A stretch of 64,000 nucleotides of DNA from Chthoniobacter flavus (GTDB lineage Bacteria; Verrucomicrobiota; Verrucomicrobiia; Chthoniobacterales; Terrimicrobiaceae): contig CAMCXK010000004.1 in the NCBI GenBank assembly GCA_945883435.1, positions 1 through 64,000 of the forward strand, in the 5' to 3' direction. The notes under the pieces are model-generated. The model saw only the letters and a list, made by a program, of their open reading frames with translations. It searched no databases and had not been told where the DNA came from. Below are positions 25,412-34,431 of this stretch, one piece after another. The stretch's first letter is position 1, and every line of letters starts with the position of its first letter. Position numbers and translations under genes: made by a program.

Positions 25412-26509
25412 TCAGTAGAGTTCCACCGGCGAGCGCTTGCCGTCTTCCGGACTCCGCTCGGCGGCCCGCTCGGCACCGAGAACATCGACCCTCAAGGCCT
25501 GGATTTCCGCGTCGATAGCCTTGAAGGCCTCGATGGAGAAGGGATTCGGCGGGGCCAGACGGGATTTGAACCGGGCAACGTTGGCCAGAGGTTCGTCGAG
25601 GGAGCTCCCCATGCCATCGATCGCCCGGAGGGCGGCCGAGGCCATTTCGATGCGGTGGCAAATCATTAAAAAATCGTTTCCCGCCGAGATGCCGAGTCGC
25701 ATGGTTTCATCGAAGCCGTAGTGGTTCAGGATGGCCCCCATGTCGAGGTCATCGGTCATCACGAGGCCCTCGAACCCCATGTCGGCCCGCAGAAGTTCGC
25801 GGATCAAAACCGGCGACAGCGAAGCAGGGCGGTTCACCGGATCAAGTCCCGACACCGCGATATGGCCGATCATCATGCTGTCGACGGAGCGGGCGAAGCT
25901 GCGGAAAACAGCGAGTTCCTGGGATTCCATGAGTTCACGCGAGCGTTCGATGCGGGGGAGTTCATGGTGGGGGTCCAGGCCGGCGGATGCGTAGCCGGGA
26001 AAGTGCTTCCCGCAGCTGAGCACGCCGGTGGCCCGGAGGGCGTCGTTGAACAATCCTGCCTTGTGAACCACCTCCGCAACCGAGTTGCCATAGCAGCGGC
26101 CGCGCAGAGAATTGTCGGCCTCGTCGTCGAATGACAGGTCAAGCACCGGACAGAGGTCCAGGTTGAATCCAAAGACGCGCAAAACATCACCGGTGAGCTG
26201 GCCGTGGCGCGCGATGAGGGCGTCGTTGTTTTTCTCTTTCAACTGCTGGGCGTTCGGCGGTTCGCTGCCGATCAACTTCAGACGCGATACGCGTCCTCCC
26301 TCCTGGTCGATGGTGATGACCGGTTCGAAGGCGCTCAAATCGCGAAGATCATCGATCAATCGCCGCAGTTGAACCGGTGATTGGATGTTCCTCCCGAAAA
26401 GAATGAATCCACCAGGCTGGATTTGGCGGAATTTCGCGGCCGTGGCGGTATCGAGTTCGGGGCCGGGCACGCCCACGAGGAGAAGTTGACCGGGATTTTG
26501 AGATGGCAT
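25412..26509 (-). CDS. nagZ: Beta-N-acetylhexosaminidase (GH3), NagZ-type
   Basis: NagZ removes N-acetylglucosamine from muropeptides in peptidoglycan recycling. The 365-aa GH3 protein has VITIDQEGGRVSRL, the KHFPGYASAGLDPHHELP loop with the catalytic D-x-H pair, and the nucleophile Asp in VMTDDLDMGAI. The loop differs slightly from the usual KHFPGHGDT, but the dyad is kept. No signal peptide, so cytosolic. ATG at 26509 is preferred; one at 26533 adds 8 residues. It is divergent from nadD with only 36 bp between starts. Confidence 0.9.
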   Translation of the reverse strand: MPSQNPGQLLLVGVPGPELDTATAAKFRQIQPGGFILFGRNIQSPVQLRRLIDDLRDLSAFEPVITIDQEGGRVSRLKLIGSEPPNAQQLKEKNNDALIARHGQLTGDVLRVFGFNLDLCPVLDLSFDDEADNSLRGRCYGNSVAEVVHKAGLFNDALRATGVLSCGKHFPGYASAGLDPHHELPRIERSRELMESQELAVFRSFARSVDSMMIGHIAVSGLDPVNRPASLSPVLIRELLRADMGFEGLVMTDDLDMGAILNHYGFDETMRLGISAGNDFLMICHRIEMASAALRAIDGMGSSLDEPLANVARFKSRLAPPNPFSIEAFKAIDAEIQALRVDVLGAERAAERSPEDGKRSPVELY

Positions 26510-26545
26510 CCCATCGGGAAAACCAGATTTCATGTGTTCTGTCGA

Positions 26546-27127
26546 ATGATTCCCAACCGCAAGTTCGGCCTCTTCGGGGGCAGTTTCGATCCCGTGCACC
26601 ACGGCCATCTCATCCTGGCCCGTGAGGCGCTTGAACAATTGGGACTCGAGCGCATCCTCTTTATTCCTGCCAATATCTCGCCGCACAAAACCGGATCTCC
26701 GCCCGCGCCTCCCGCCCTGCGGGTTGCCATGCTGAAGGCGGCCATCGATGGGAATGCGGCTTTTTCCATCGAGACCTGCGAACTCGAGCGCGAGGGGCCA
26801 TCCTATGCCATCGACACGGTGCGCCACCTGGCTGCGAAGCATGCCGGCGTCGATTGGACTTTTTTGATCGGCGGGGACAATGTGGCGGCCCTCGACACTT
26901 GGAAGGAAATCGACGCCTTGCGCGGAATGGTGGAGTTTGCGGTTTTTACGGGGCGTCACCCTGCGGGAGAGACGGGTGGTTGGCCCCGCATCGACCGGCG
27001 CATTGATCTTTCCTCCTCGGAAATCCGGAATCGCATTGCACGCGGCTTGCCGGTGCGCTACTTCGTGCCCGATGCCGTGGACCGCCTGATTGCGGAACAC
27101 CGCCTTTATCTCCATGACCGACTCTGA
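26546..27127 (+). CDS. nadD: Nicotinate-mononucleotide adenylyltransferase
   Basis: NadD adenylates NaMN in NAD synthesis. The 193-aa enzyme has LFGGSFDPVHHGHLILA with the HxGH motif, FIPANISPHK, LIGGDNVAALDTWK and the SSSEIRNRI signature near the C-terminus. Its stop overlaps rsfS by 14 bp, a standard nadD-rsfS pairing. Confidence 0.96.
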   Translation: MIPNRKFGLFGGSFDPVHHGHLILAREALEQLGLERILFIPANISPHKTGSPPAPPALRVAMLKAAIDGNAAFSIETCELEREGPSYAIDTVRHLAAKHAGVDWTFLIGGDNVAALDTWKEIDALRGMVEFAVFTGRHPAGETGGWPRIDRRIDLSSSEIRNRIARGLPVRYFVPDAVDRLIAEHRLYLHDRL

Positions 27128-27464
27128 AAAACTGGCCCGTGTGTGCGCGGTCGCCGCCGCCGACAAAAAGGCTGACGACTTGCTTCTGCTGGACATGCGC
27201 GGCATTTCTGACTTCACCGATTTCTTTCTGATTTGCAGCGCCACGTCCGAGCCCCAGCTCAAAGCCATCTCTTCCGCGATTCGCGAGCGCGCCCGCGAGG
27301 AATGCTCCGAGAAGCCACTCTCGGCTGACGGATTCCCGGTGAGCCAATGGATCGTGATCGATTTTGGAGGTGTGATCTGCCACCTTTTCCATGAGTCGAA
27401 GCGCGCATTCTACGATTTGGAATCCCTGTGGAGCGACGCTCCCCGCATCGCCCTGGAGGGTTGA
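27114..27464 (+). CDS. rsfS: Ribosomal silencing factor RsfS
   Basis: RsfS binds ribosomal protein L14 and blocks subunit joining under starvation. The 116-aa product shows LLLLDMRGISDFTDFFLIC, ATSEPQLKAISSAI, and the C-terminal WIVIDFGGVICHLFHES and FYDLESLW. The start at 27114 lies within the nadD end. A CPXCG gene follows by 3 bp. Confidence 0.95.
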   Translation: MTDSEKLARVCAVAAADKKADDLLLLDMRGISDFTDFFLICSATSEPQLKAISSAIRERAREECSEKPLSADGFPVSQWIVIDFGGVICHLFHESKRAFYDLESLWSDAPRIALEG

Positions 27465-27467
27465 ACT

Positions 27468-27653
27468 GTGGACGGCGTCGAGGATGTCGAGGTCGAGTGC
27501 CCTTACTGTGGGGAGATTTTCGGGACCCTTTCGGACACCTGCTATGGCTCCATCGACACGGTTGAGGACTGCAGTGTCTGCTGTCGCCCGATCCGCATTC
27601 GAATGACATTTTCCGGTGGAGAGCTCGTTTCCATCGACGCCCAGCCCGCCTGA
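27468..27653 (+). CDS. CPXCG-motif cysteine-rich small protein
   Basis: A 61-aa protein from a GTG start, with CPYCGEIF, then C near residue 25 and CSVCC: a four-Cys zinc-ribbon-like pattern seen in the CPXCG family. Length fits. It directly follows rsfS and precedes an ABC permease by 6 bp. Function unknown. Confidence 0.8.
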   Translation: MDGVEDVEVECPYCGEIFGTLSDTCYGSIDTVEDCSVCCRPIRIRMTFSGGELVSIDAQPA

Positions 27654-27659
27654 CAGCCC

Positions 27660-28433
27660 ATGACCGCCTTCCTGCGCGACACCCCGGGGACTCCGGCCTC
27701 CAAAGTGGCAAAGGTGTGTGTCATCGCCGTCCTTGTGCTGGCCTACTCGGGAGTGTGCGTGTTGGCACTGACGGGCACCACAGCGAACTGGGCCACGGTT
27801 TGGAGCTATCGTGCCACCTTCTGGAATGGATGGTTGGCCACCATGGGAATCTCTTTGGCGGCGCTGGCGGGCAGCCTTCTGATCGGCGGCCTGGCGGCGC
27901 TTGCCCGGCGTTCGGACTTTTTGCCGTTAAGATATTCGGCGATCGCTTACATCGAGTCGGTGCGGGGGTTGCCGCTGGTGGTGTTGGTGCTTTTTGGTTT
28001 TTATGGCGTGGCCAATGCCATCGGGTGGCATGACCGGGTCGCGGTGGGCATTTTGGTCTTGTCCTTGTTCAGCGGGGCCTACATTGCGGAGATGATCCGT
28101 GCGGGCATTGACAGCGTCGGGCGGAGCCAATGGGACAGCGCCGACGCGATTGGATTGAGCCCTTGGCAGACGTATTGCTACGTGGTTTTGCCTCAAGTCG
28201 CGCGACAAATCCTCCCCCCGCTGGCGGGGCAATTCTCCTCGCTGATCAAGGATTCCTCGCTTCTTTACATCATCGGTATCCACGAATTGACCTTCGCTGC
28301 CAGCCAAGTGAATTCCGCCACCTACAGCACGTTCGAGTCTTTCGTTCCGCTTGGTGTGTGCTACCTTTTCCTTACCTTGCCGATTTCCCTGTGGTCGAAA
28401 CATCTCGAATCCCGATTGCGCTATGAGACGTGA
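27660..28433 (+). CDS. Polar amino-acid ABC transporter permease
   Basis: The 257-aa membrane protein belongs to the HisM/GlnP family: several membrane segments (about 17-37, 55-80, 100-120, 190-210, 225-245) and the permease EAA-like loop IRAGIDSVGRSQWDSADAIGLS and PPLAGQFSSLIKDSSLLYIIG. It works with the ATPase at 28806-29537. No periplasmic binding protein gene is adjacent. It overlaps the lipoprotein gene by 11 bp. Confidence 0.9.
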   Translation: MTAFLRDTPGTPASKVAKVCVIAVLVLAYSGVCVLALTGTTANWATVWSYRATFWNGWLATMGISLAALAGSLLIGGLAALARRSDFLPLRYSAIAYIESVRGLPLVVLVLFGFYGVANAIGWHDRVAVGILVLSLFSGAYIAEMIRAGIDSVGRSQWDSADAIGLSPWQTYCYVVLPQVARQILPPLAGQFSSLIKDSSLLYIIGIHELTFAASQVNSATYSTFESFVPLGVCYLFLTLPISLWSKHLESRLRYET

Positions 28434-28809
28434 GTGCGCCTGCCTGCTTGCGGCCGGATTCCTGGCTGGTTGCGGCACGGTCGAGGAATTCGACAAAAAT
28501 GCCCCTCCGGGCTACGTGACTGTCCGTCGCGTCGAGTTTTTCACCCGGGGTCCGGCACAATCCTCGCCACCTGAAAAACTCGCACCGGAAACCCGCTTGA
28601 ATGTGCTCGCGAAAGATTCGGGATATGCGTTTGTTCGATTGATCGACAACCGCACGGGCTACATTCCCTTTGAGGATTTAAAGCCTCTTCCCCCCGAGGA
28701 GCCGGAGATTCCTTTCGACCCGGTGATGGTTGAGGAAATCGTCGAAGTGCCGCTGCCGAACTTTGGAATGCTCCCGGAGGAGGTGCCCTCCGCGATTCAA
28801 AGCCTGTGA
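28423..28809 (+). CDS. Small lipoprotein with SH3-like region, between ABC permease and ATPase genes
   Basis: The 128-aa product has a lipobox (LLAAGFLAGC) and a central segment with LNVLAKDSGYAFVRLIDNRTG, like a bacterial SH3 domain, then a Pro/Glu-rich tail. It overlaps the permease gene by 11 bp and the ATPase gene by 4 bp (GTGA), so the three are translated as a unit. It is not a solute-binding protein by length or motif. It may anchor the transporter to peptidoglycan; that is speculation. Confidence 0.7.
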   Translation: MRRECACLLAAGFLAGCGTVEEFDKNAPPGYVTVRRVEFFTRGPAQSSPPEKLAPETRLNVLAKDSGYAFVRLIDNRTGYIPFEDLKPLPPEEPEIPFDPVMVEEIVEVPLPNFGMLPEEVPSAIQSL

Positions 28810-29537
28810 AAATCGAGCTGGCCAATGTCTCCCGGTCATTCGGTTGCCACCGGGTGTTGAACAATGTGACAGCCACCTTGGAATTCCCCCACACACTGGC
28901 CTGGATCGGCCCCTCGGGGGGGGGGAAATCCACCCTGCTGCGCCTGTTGGCCTCACTGGATGTTCCCGATTCCGGTGAGATCCGATGCAACGGCCAAGTG
29001 CTGCCGCGCGAGGCGGAGGCCCGCCGTCTTCAACGCACCCGCGTGGGGATCGTTTTTCAAGCCTTCAACTTGTTTCCGCATCTGAGCGCCCTGGAAAACA
29101 CCATTCTTCCGCTGCAGCATGTGCATGGGGTGCCCCGTGCGGAATCCCTTGAGCGGGCGGCGGCTATTCTCCGGCGCTTCCAACTCGAGTCCCACTCGCA
29201 CAAGAAGCCGGCGGCTCTGAGCGGGGGGCAGCGCCAGCGGGTGGCCATCGCGCGCTCGCTCGTAACCTCCCCCGATCTTTTGCTTATGGACGAGCCAACC
29301 TCCGCGCTCGATCCCGAGATGACCGCCGAGGTTTTGGATGTCGTCGCCGAGCTCCGCCAAAGCGGCGCACCGATTGTGCTGGTGACCCATGAAATGGGCT
29401 TCGCCCGCCGGTCCGCGGACCTCGTCGCCTTCGTGGCGGGCGGCGGCATCGGAGAATCGGGGCCGGCGGAGACCTTCTTCGAATTTCCGCAAACGGACAT
29501 CTGCCGGCGGTTTCTTGGACGTGTTTTAAAATATTGA
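28806..29537 (+). CDS. Polar amino-acid ABC transporter ATPase
   Basis: The 243-aa ATPase of the GlnQ/HisP family starts at a GTG. Motifs: Walker A GPSGGGKSTLL near residue 40, Q-loop VFQAFNLFPHL, signature LSGGQRQRVAIARS, Walker B LLLMDEPTSALDP, and switch VTHEMGFA. It pairs with the permease two genes up. Confidence 0.94.
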   Translation: MKIELANVSRSFGCHRVLNNVTATLEFPHTLAWIGPSGGGKSTLLRLLASLDVPDSGEIRCNGQVLPREAEARRLQRTRVGIVFQAFNLFPHLSALENTILPLQHVHGVPRAESLERAAAILRRFQLESHSHKKPAALSGGQRQRVAIARSLVTSPDLLLMDEPTSALDPEMTAEVLDVVAELRQSGAPIVLVTHEMGFARRSADLVAFVAGGGIGESGPAETFFEFPQTDICRRFLGRVLKY

Positions 29538-29549
29538 ACGGCGCGCCAT

Positions 29550-30218
29550 TCAACGGGGCGGACACACCGCACCAATCCCCCCAACCGTTTTCAGAAGTCG
29601 CCCGATCTCATCAAAAATCGTGTTGGCCAGCACCTCGGCGGGAAGCGAGGCGTCCAGCAGGCGAACACGCCGGGGGTCCCGGGCGGCGACCTCCAGATAG
29701 CCCGCGCGCACGTCCTCAAAAAAGGCAAGTGATTCACGCTCGATCCGGTCCGGAGTGCGTCCGGATGTCCTTAGACGCTCGAATGCCACGCCCGGGGCAA
29801 GGTCCAACAAAAAGGTGGCATCGGGGAGACAGTCACCGACGGCGAAGGCATTGATTGCAGCGGTGGCATCGGCGGGAATTCGCCGCGCAACACCCTGATA
29901 GACGGTGGTGGAATCCAGAAAGCGGTCGCAGACCACCACCCGGCCGGACTCGAGGGCGGGCTGGATTTTCTCCCGCACCAACTGTGCGCGGCTGGCGGCG
30001 AAAAGGAGAAGTTCCGCCTCGGGAGTGATCAATTCACCTTCGGGCGCGTGCTGGAGAAGATGGCGGATCGACTCGCCGGCCGAGGTTCCACCGGGTTCCC
30101 TCAAGCAAAGGGGTTCGTGCCCCTCGGAGCGCAACCGTTCCGCCAACAGCGTGATCTGCGTGGATTTGCCGCACGCCTCGGCTCCTTCGAATGTGATGAA
30201 AAGTCCCCGTTGTTTCAT
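29550..30218 (-). CDS. tmk: Thymidylate kinase
   Basis: Tmk phosphorylates dTMP. The 222-aa enzyme has the P-loop FITFEGAEACGKSTQ, LREPGGTSAGESIR, VVCDRFLDSTTVYQG and the LID region with RTPDRIERES. It is convergent with the ABC operon (12 bp between stops) and divergent from the EVE gene (50 bp between starts). Confidence 0.95.
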   Translation of the reverse strand: MKQRGLFITFEGAEACGKSTQITLLAERLRSEGHEPLCLREPGGTSAGESIRHLLQHAPEGELITPEAELLLFAASRAQLVREKIQPALESGRVVVCDRFLDSTTVYQGVARRIPADATAAINAFAVGDCLPDATFLLDLAPGVAFERLRTSGRTPDRIERESLAFFEDVRAGYLEVAARDPRRVRLLDASLPAEVLANTIFDEIGRLLKTVGGIGAVCPPR

Positions 30219-30268
30219 GGATGGAAAGTGATTTGTTATGGAGCAATCTTGGACTAATCAAAGCAGGA

Positions 30269-30691
30269 ATGAACTACTGGCTCGTGAAACAGGAACCCGC
30301 CGCCTATCCGTGGGGGCAGTTTGTCAAGGACGGTCGCACCGCATGGACCGGGGTTCGGAACTTCCAAGCCCGCAACCACCTTCGCTCGATGGCACCGGGC
30401 GACAAGGTGCTTTACTACCACAGTGTCACCGGCAAGGCGGTGGTCGGAATCGCCCGTGTGGAAAAAGCCGCTTACGCCGATCCGACAGCCTCTGAGGGCG
30501 ATTGGTCCTGTGTCGACCTGGTTCCGATCGAGGCGCTGCGCCGTCCGGTTTCCCTGGAGGAAATCAAAATCCTCCCGGGGCTCGAGAAGATCGGTCTTCT
30601 GCGACAGTCGCGTTTGAGCGTCATGCCACTGGATGGGCGGGAGTTCGAAACCATTGTGGCGGCATCCCGCCGGGAGACCGCCACTCCGTGA
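30269..30691 (+). CDS. EVE domain protein
   Basis: The 140-aa protein is a single EVE domain: MNYWLVKQEPAAYPW, WTGVRNFQARNHLRSM, GDKVLYYHSVTGKAVVGIA and VDLVPIEALRRPVSL. EVE domains belong to the PUA-like superfamily and bind modified bases in RNA or DNA. ATG at 30269 follows AGGA. The stop overlaps the next gene (GTGA). Confidence 0.92.
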   Translation: MNYWLVKQEPAAYPWGQFVKDGRTAWTGVRNFQARNHLRSMAPGDKVLYYHSVTGKAVVGIARVEKAAYADPTASEGDWSCVDLVPIEALRRPVSLEEIKILPGLEKIGLLRQSRLSVMPLDGREFETIVAASRRETATP

Positions 30692-31512
30692 CGGTCGAGC
30701 GTCACTTCGGAGTGGCCGTGGCGTTCTCCCCGCGCTTCCGGGCTGTCGTTTGCGAGGCCGACCGGATTGCACGGCGATTCGGGGCGAGACTGAGTGTTCT
30801 GCATGCCGGCGAGCGCTCGGATGAAAAAGTGGCGCATTTTCGCGACACCTTTGCCGCCCTTGGGCGCGAGGAGGTCGATATTTATTGGTGTGACGGGCCG
30901 AGTGCTTCGGAAGCCCTCATTGATGCGGCTGGTAGCGAGTATTTCGACCTTTTCATCGCGGGAACGATCGCTCGTCCGGAAGATGTGAGGAATTTCACAG
31001 GATCGATCGTGAGGGATTTGGTGGCGCGAACGCCCTGCGATCTGTTGTTGATTCCCGATCCGCAGGAATCGCTCAAGGACGAGACAACCGCGTGCCTGCT
31101 GGTCGAGGCCCATGCCCCGCGCTGGAGGGCGGCCATGGAGGCGTTAAGAGCATTGCGCCCGAGCCGCATTGAGGTGATCGCGGCGGACAGTCCCTTTGCG
31201 GCCGCGCGTGCCGCGGCGGGCGGCGCCCCCCTCGTTGAGGGTTCGCTTGATCAAATTGCGGAGGAACTGCAAGACGTCACCGGGGAGATCGACATCCGCC
31301 GTATCCGATCCAACACTGGCTTTGTGATTTGTGATGTGGTGCAGGACGCCTCTCCAGACTTCCTGCTGGTGGAATCCGAGTGGAAAGGCCGTCACCGGGT
31401 GCTTCCTCCACATCTGGGCTGGCTTGAGCAGGTTGTTCCCTGCCGGTTGTTTCTCTTCGGCAAGCCGCCGCGCGAAGTCACGGCGTGCGCGGTGGCCACC
31501 CGGCCGCAATGA
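30688..31512 (+). CDS. Universal-stress-protein-like protein, two Usp-type halves
   Basis: The 274-aa product from a GTG start has an N-terminal Usp-like fold (HFGVAVAFSPRFRAVVCEAD, RRFGARLSVLHAGE, DLFIAGTIARPEDV, TPCDLLLIPD) to about residue 125 and a weaker second half. The ATP-binding glycine motif of canonical UspA is not clear, so it may not bind ATP. It is coupled to the EVE gene by GTGA. Confidence 0.65.
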   Translation: MTVERHFGVAVAFSPRFRAVVCEADRIARRFGARLSVLHAGERSDEKVAHFRDTFAALGREEVDIYWCDGPSASEALIDAAGSEYFDLFIAGTIARPEDVRNFTGSIVRDLVARTPCDLLLIPDPQESLKDETTACLLVEAHAPRWRAAMEALRALRPSRIEVIAADSPFAAARAAAGGAPLVEGSLDQIAEELQDVTGEIDIRRIRSNTGFVICDVVQDASPDFLLVESEWKGRHRVLPPHLGWLEQVVPCRLFLFGKPPREVTACAVATRPQ

Positions 31513-31704
31513 GTCCCTGGGATCCCGTGCCTCAAGGAGCGGTCGGTGCTTTTTGAAAGTGCGCCGCATACATCTCAAACGCGTTGAGAGGAAACGGACG
31601 ACAACCAGTCGCTTTCGTGCGAACATCACGGGAGCGACACTCGAGAGACGGGATTGGTCCTCGTCATGAGGGTAGCTCGATATTGTTGATTTAAAGACGC
31701 GATT

Positions 31705-32838
31705 TCAAGGGATGAAAAGCCCAGTGCAGGCCGCGCTTTGCAGGGCGATTTCGCCGATTTCCTTGGATTGAATCAGGTAGAGGCCGCCGTAGAGCGAATT
31801 TGACTGGATACGGAAAACCTCGAGCACCGGATACGGGTGTGGAGCCCCCGAGCCATCCGAGTTGAAGGCTCTCAAGCGGTAAAGAAACCTTCCGCAGGGG
31901 CTGACTTCGATGTCGAGGGAGCCCGGGCCCGCTGTCGCAGGCGTGTCGTTTTTATAGGTCAGCGCGCCGCCCCGGAATACTTGGACTTGAGAAAGGGTGG
32001 TGGGCTCGAAATTCGAAGTCCAGAGCGTTCTTCCCGAGCGTGACGTGGTCACCCAGCAAGGATCGACGGCCGTGGAGATGATGGCGCTGGAAATTTCAAA
32101 CAAACGGTTGGCAGCGTTGCTTTGAAAGGAAATCACGGATGAGGAAACCCCTTTGATAAGGGCAACGGCCCCACCGCTTGGAAGCAAAGGCATGGGACTG
32201 CCACCGACCGGTGATCCATCCAAAACCAGACGGTCTCTGGTTTCCGAGAGGCCGCCGTCACGACGAAGTTTGTAGGAATCGAGGGTGTTTCCCTCGGTGC
32301 ACAGAACAAAAACCCGCTGTCCGTTCCGGCTGAAAAAAACGTCCGACGGGGACTCTCCGGCAGTGTAGGTCGTGGCATTGCCTGCAATGTAGGGAACGCC
32401 GATCGTGGTGACGCCGAATCCTTGAACCGATCCAGCAAGGCTTTCGGAAGTGACGCCTTGGTTTGCCACGAAAAGTCGACGTCCCGAAAGGGCGATGCTG
32501 ACGGGCCGTCGTCCTCCGCTCGGAGTGGTTGTCAACAGGTCCAACAATCCATTGCGCCGGATGGCGAAGGTCGTGAAGGTGTCGCTGCCCGGGTTGACAA
32601 CATAAAGGTGCCGCTTGGTGCCCGCGATGGCGTGGGCTTGGGCTCCATTCACGGCGGTGGCGCCGTTGCCGCCCGTTGCAAAAAGTGTGTAGTTGCCGAG
32701 CAGTCCGGTGACGGGGTTGCGCTCGACTGCCACGATCTGATTTCCGGCGTCGGAGTTGCTGCTGAAATAGATCGAGGCCTTTCCTGCCGGGATCGAGAGA
32801 ATTGAGGCCACCAAAAGAACCAAATTGCGAAGTCGCAT
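31705..32838 (-). CDS. Secreted beta-propeller (YncE/lactonase-like) protein
   Basis: From the ATG at 32838 the product is about 377 aa with a signal peptide (LVLLVASILSIPAGKA). It has repeated beta segments of the form RRPVSIALSGRRLFVANQG, PSDVFFSRNGQRVFVLCTEG and SLDIEVSPCGRFLYRL, as in YVTN/lactonase seven-bladed propellers. No enzyme residues can be assigned. It stands alone; the 192 bp upstream of its 3' end (31513-31704) show no gene. Confidence 0.75.
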   Translation of the reverse strand: MRLRNLVLLVASILSIPAGKASIYFSSNSDAGNQIVAVERNPVTGLLGNYTLFATGGNGATAVNGAQAHAIAGTKRHLYVVNPGSDTFTTFAIRRNGLLDLLTTTPSGGRRPVSIALSGRRLFVANQGVTSESLAGSVQGFGVTTIGVPYIAGNATTYTAGESPSDVFFSRNGQRVFVLCTEGNTLDSYKLRRDGGLSETRDRLVLDGSPVGGSPMPLLPSGGAVALIKGVSSSVISFQSNAANRLFEISSAIISTAVDPCWVTTSRSGRTLWTSNFEPTTLSQVQVFRGGALTYKNDTPATAGPGSLDIEVSPCGRFLYRLRAFNSDGSGAPHPYPVLEVFRIQSNSLYGGLYLIQSKEIGEIALQSAACTGLFIP

Positions 32839-32926
32839 GCTGCAAGTTGAAGCTCTTGCGAACATCCGTCAAGTATCCCTGCGGCGCGGGGGGGCGGCCT
32901 TGGCAGCGGAGCATTGCTGCCGGGTG

Positions 32927-34007
32927 TTATGAGGTGGTGCGGAGGGAAAGGACGAACCGTGTGCCGTCCGTTTGCGATTCATCCCAAATAAGCCGGGCAT
33001 TCATCGCGGTGGCCAACCTCCGTGCCAATGCAAGCCCCAGTCCTGATCCAGCGCCCGGCTTTTTTGTGGTGTGAAAGGGTTCAAAAAGCGTTGCTCGCAG
33101 GGCGGCGGGAATTCCCGGTCCATTGTCTTCGATTTCAATCTCCACATATCCTCCCGCCGGCGGTTGCAAAGTGATCTCGATTTTCCCGGAGTCGCCCAAG
33201 GCATCGCGCGCGTTCAGGATCAAATTCAGCATGACTTGCTCGAAAAAACCATCGTCCATCCAGGCCCATAATGGTGCGGGCGGGGTTTTTAAGGATAGGG
33301 AGATGCCTGATGGCAACAGGGCTCTCCACGTTGGGCGGAGTTTGAAAACATGGGCTTTGACATCCACCTCCTCGGAAACAGGGCTCACTCCGCGGCCAAG
33401 TTGCAGCAACTTGTGGGAAAACCGGGCAGCCCGTGCGCAGGTTCTTTGGATGGTTTTCAATGGATGTCGGGCTTCAGACGACGACTGAACGATCCGATCC
33501 AATATGTCGGCCTGAAGGGTGAGCACCGTCAGGGTATTGTTGAATTCGTGAGCCAATCCCGCGGCCAATTCACCCAAAAGCGCCAAGCGCTGGGATTCCT
33601 CCGAACGGGTCCTTGCCCTGCGATGCTCGATTTGCAATCGGGCCTGTGCCACAGCACGCCGGATGCTTTCCACCAATCGCGCCGGCCGGTCTTTCAACAC
33701 GTAGTCCGCCGCCCCCTCGCGCAGGGCACTGACAGCCGCCTCCTCGCCCAACATTCCTGAAAAAATAATGACCGGCATCCCGGGGCGGAGAGCCCGCGTG
33801 GTTTCAAGAGCCATGTGACCGTCCCAGCCTTTGATCGAGTAGTCGATGACCACCGCGTCCGGGTGATCCGATGTCAAGGATTCGCGGAACAAGGACTCCG
33901 TGTCGACCTGGTGGACTTTGCACTCCGGCCATTCCTTGCCAAGGCGGACCATGAACAACTCGGCATCGGCCGCATCGTCTTCCAAGTGGAGAAGACGGGC
34001 TTTCATG
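32927..34007 (-). CDS. Response-regulator/histidine-kinase hybrid
   Basis: The 360-aa protein starts with a receiver domain (KARLLHLEDDAADAELF, phospho-acceptor Asp in AVVIDYSIKG near residue 54, switch Lys in YVLKDRPARL). A HisKA-type dimerisation region follows (LGELAAGLAHEFNNTLTVL near 155) and a HATPase domain with NLILNARDALGDSG, EIEDNGPGIP and GSGLGLALARRL. Receiver-then-kinase order is that of an internal relay member. It overlaps the upstream response regulator by 5 bp. Confidence 0.88.
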
Positions 34008-34431
34008 CCGGTTGATTGAACCCACACCAAAAGCGGGCCAGTATCTCGACGGCTTCGCGAAAAGCTGCGGGTTCCAGCGGCTTTACCACGTAGGCATTCG
34101 CCCCCGCCTCGTAGCTTCTTTGGATATCTTGAGCCAGTGCGGAGGATGTGAATACGACCACCGGCAAGTGGCGGCAACGACGGTTGTTTCGAAGCAACGC
34201 AAGAACCTCCAGGCCACCGATGCCCGGCATTTTCAAATCCAGCATGAGCAATCGAGGCAAGGGCCCCGGCCTCCTTTGCCAACCCTGACGGCCCATGACC
34301 CGTTCCAGGGCCTCCGCGCCGCAGTCCACCCGCTCGATATTCAGCGGTTCCCCAAGGCTTGAGAGCGCGGAGCCAATCATGGCGGCATCGGCATCGTCGT
34401 CTTCGGCCACAAGTATTCGATCAATCGGCAT
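34003..34431 (-). CDS. Single-domain response regulator (CheY/Rcp1-like)
   Basis: The 142-aa receiver has ILVAEDDDADAAMI, the Asp in LLMLDLKMPGIGGLE near residue 64, VVVFTSSALAQDI and Lys in YVVKPLEPAAF. No output domain. The sequence resembles Rcp1-type partners of phytochrome-like kinases. It sits between and overlaps two kinase genes. Confidence 0.92.
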   Translation of the reverse strand: MPIDRILVAEDDDADAAMIGSALSSLGEPLNIERVDCGAEALERVMGRQGWQRRPGPLPRLLMLDLKMPGIGGLEVLALLRNNRRCRHLPVVVFTSSALAQDIQRSYEAGANAYVVKPLEPAAFREAVEILARFWCGFNQPA

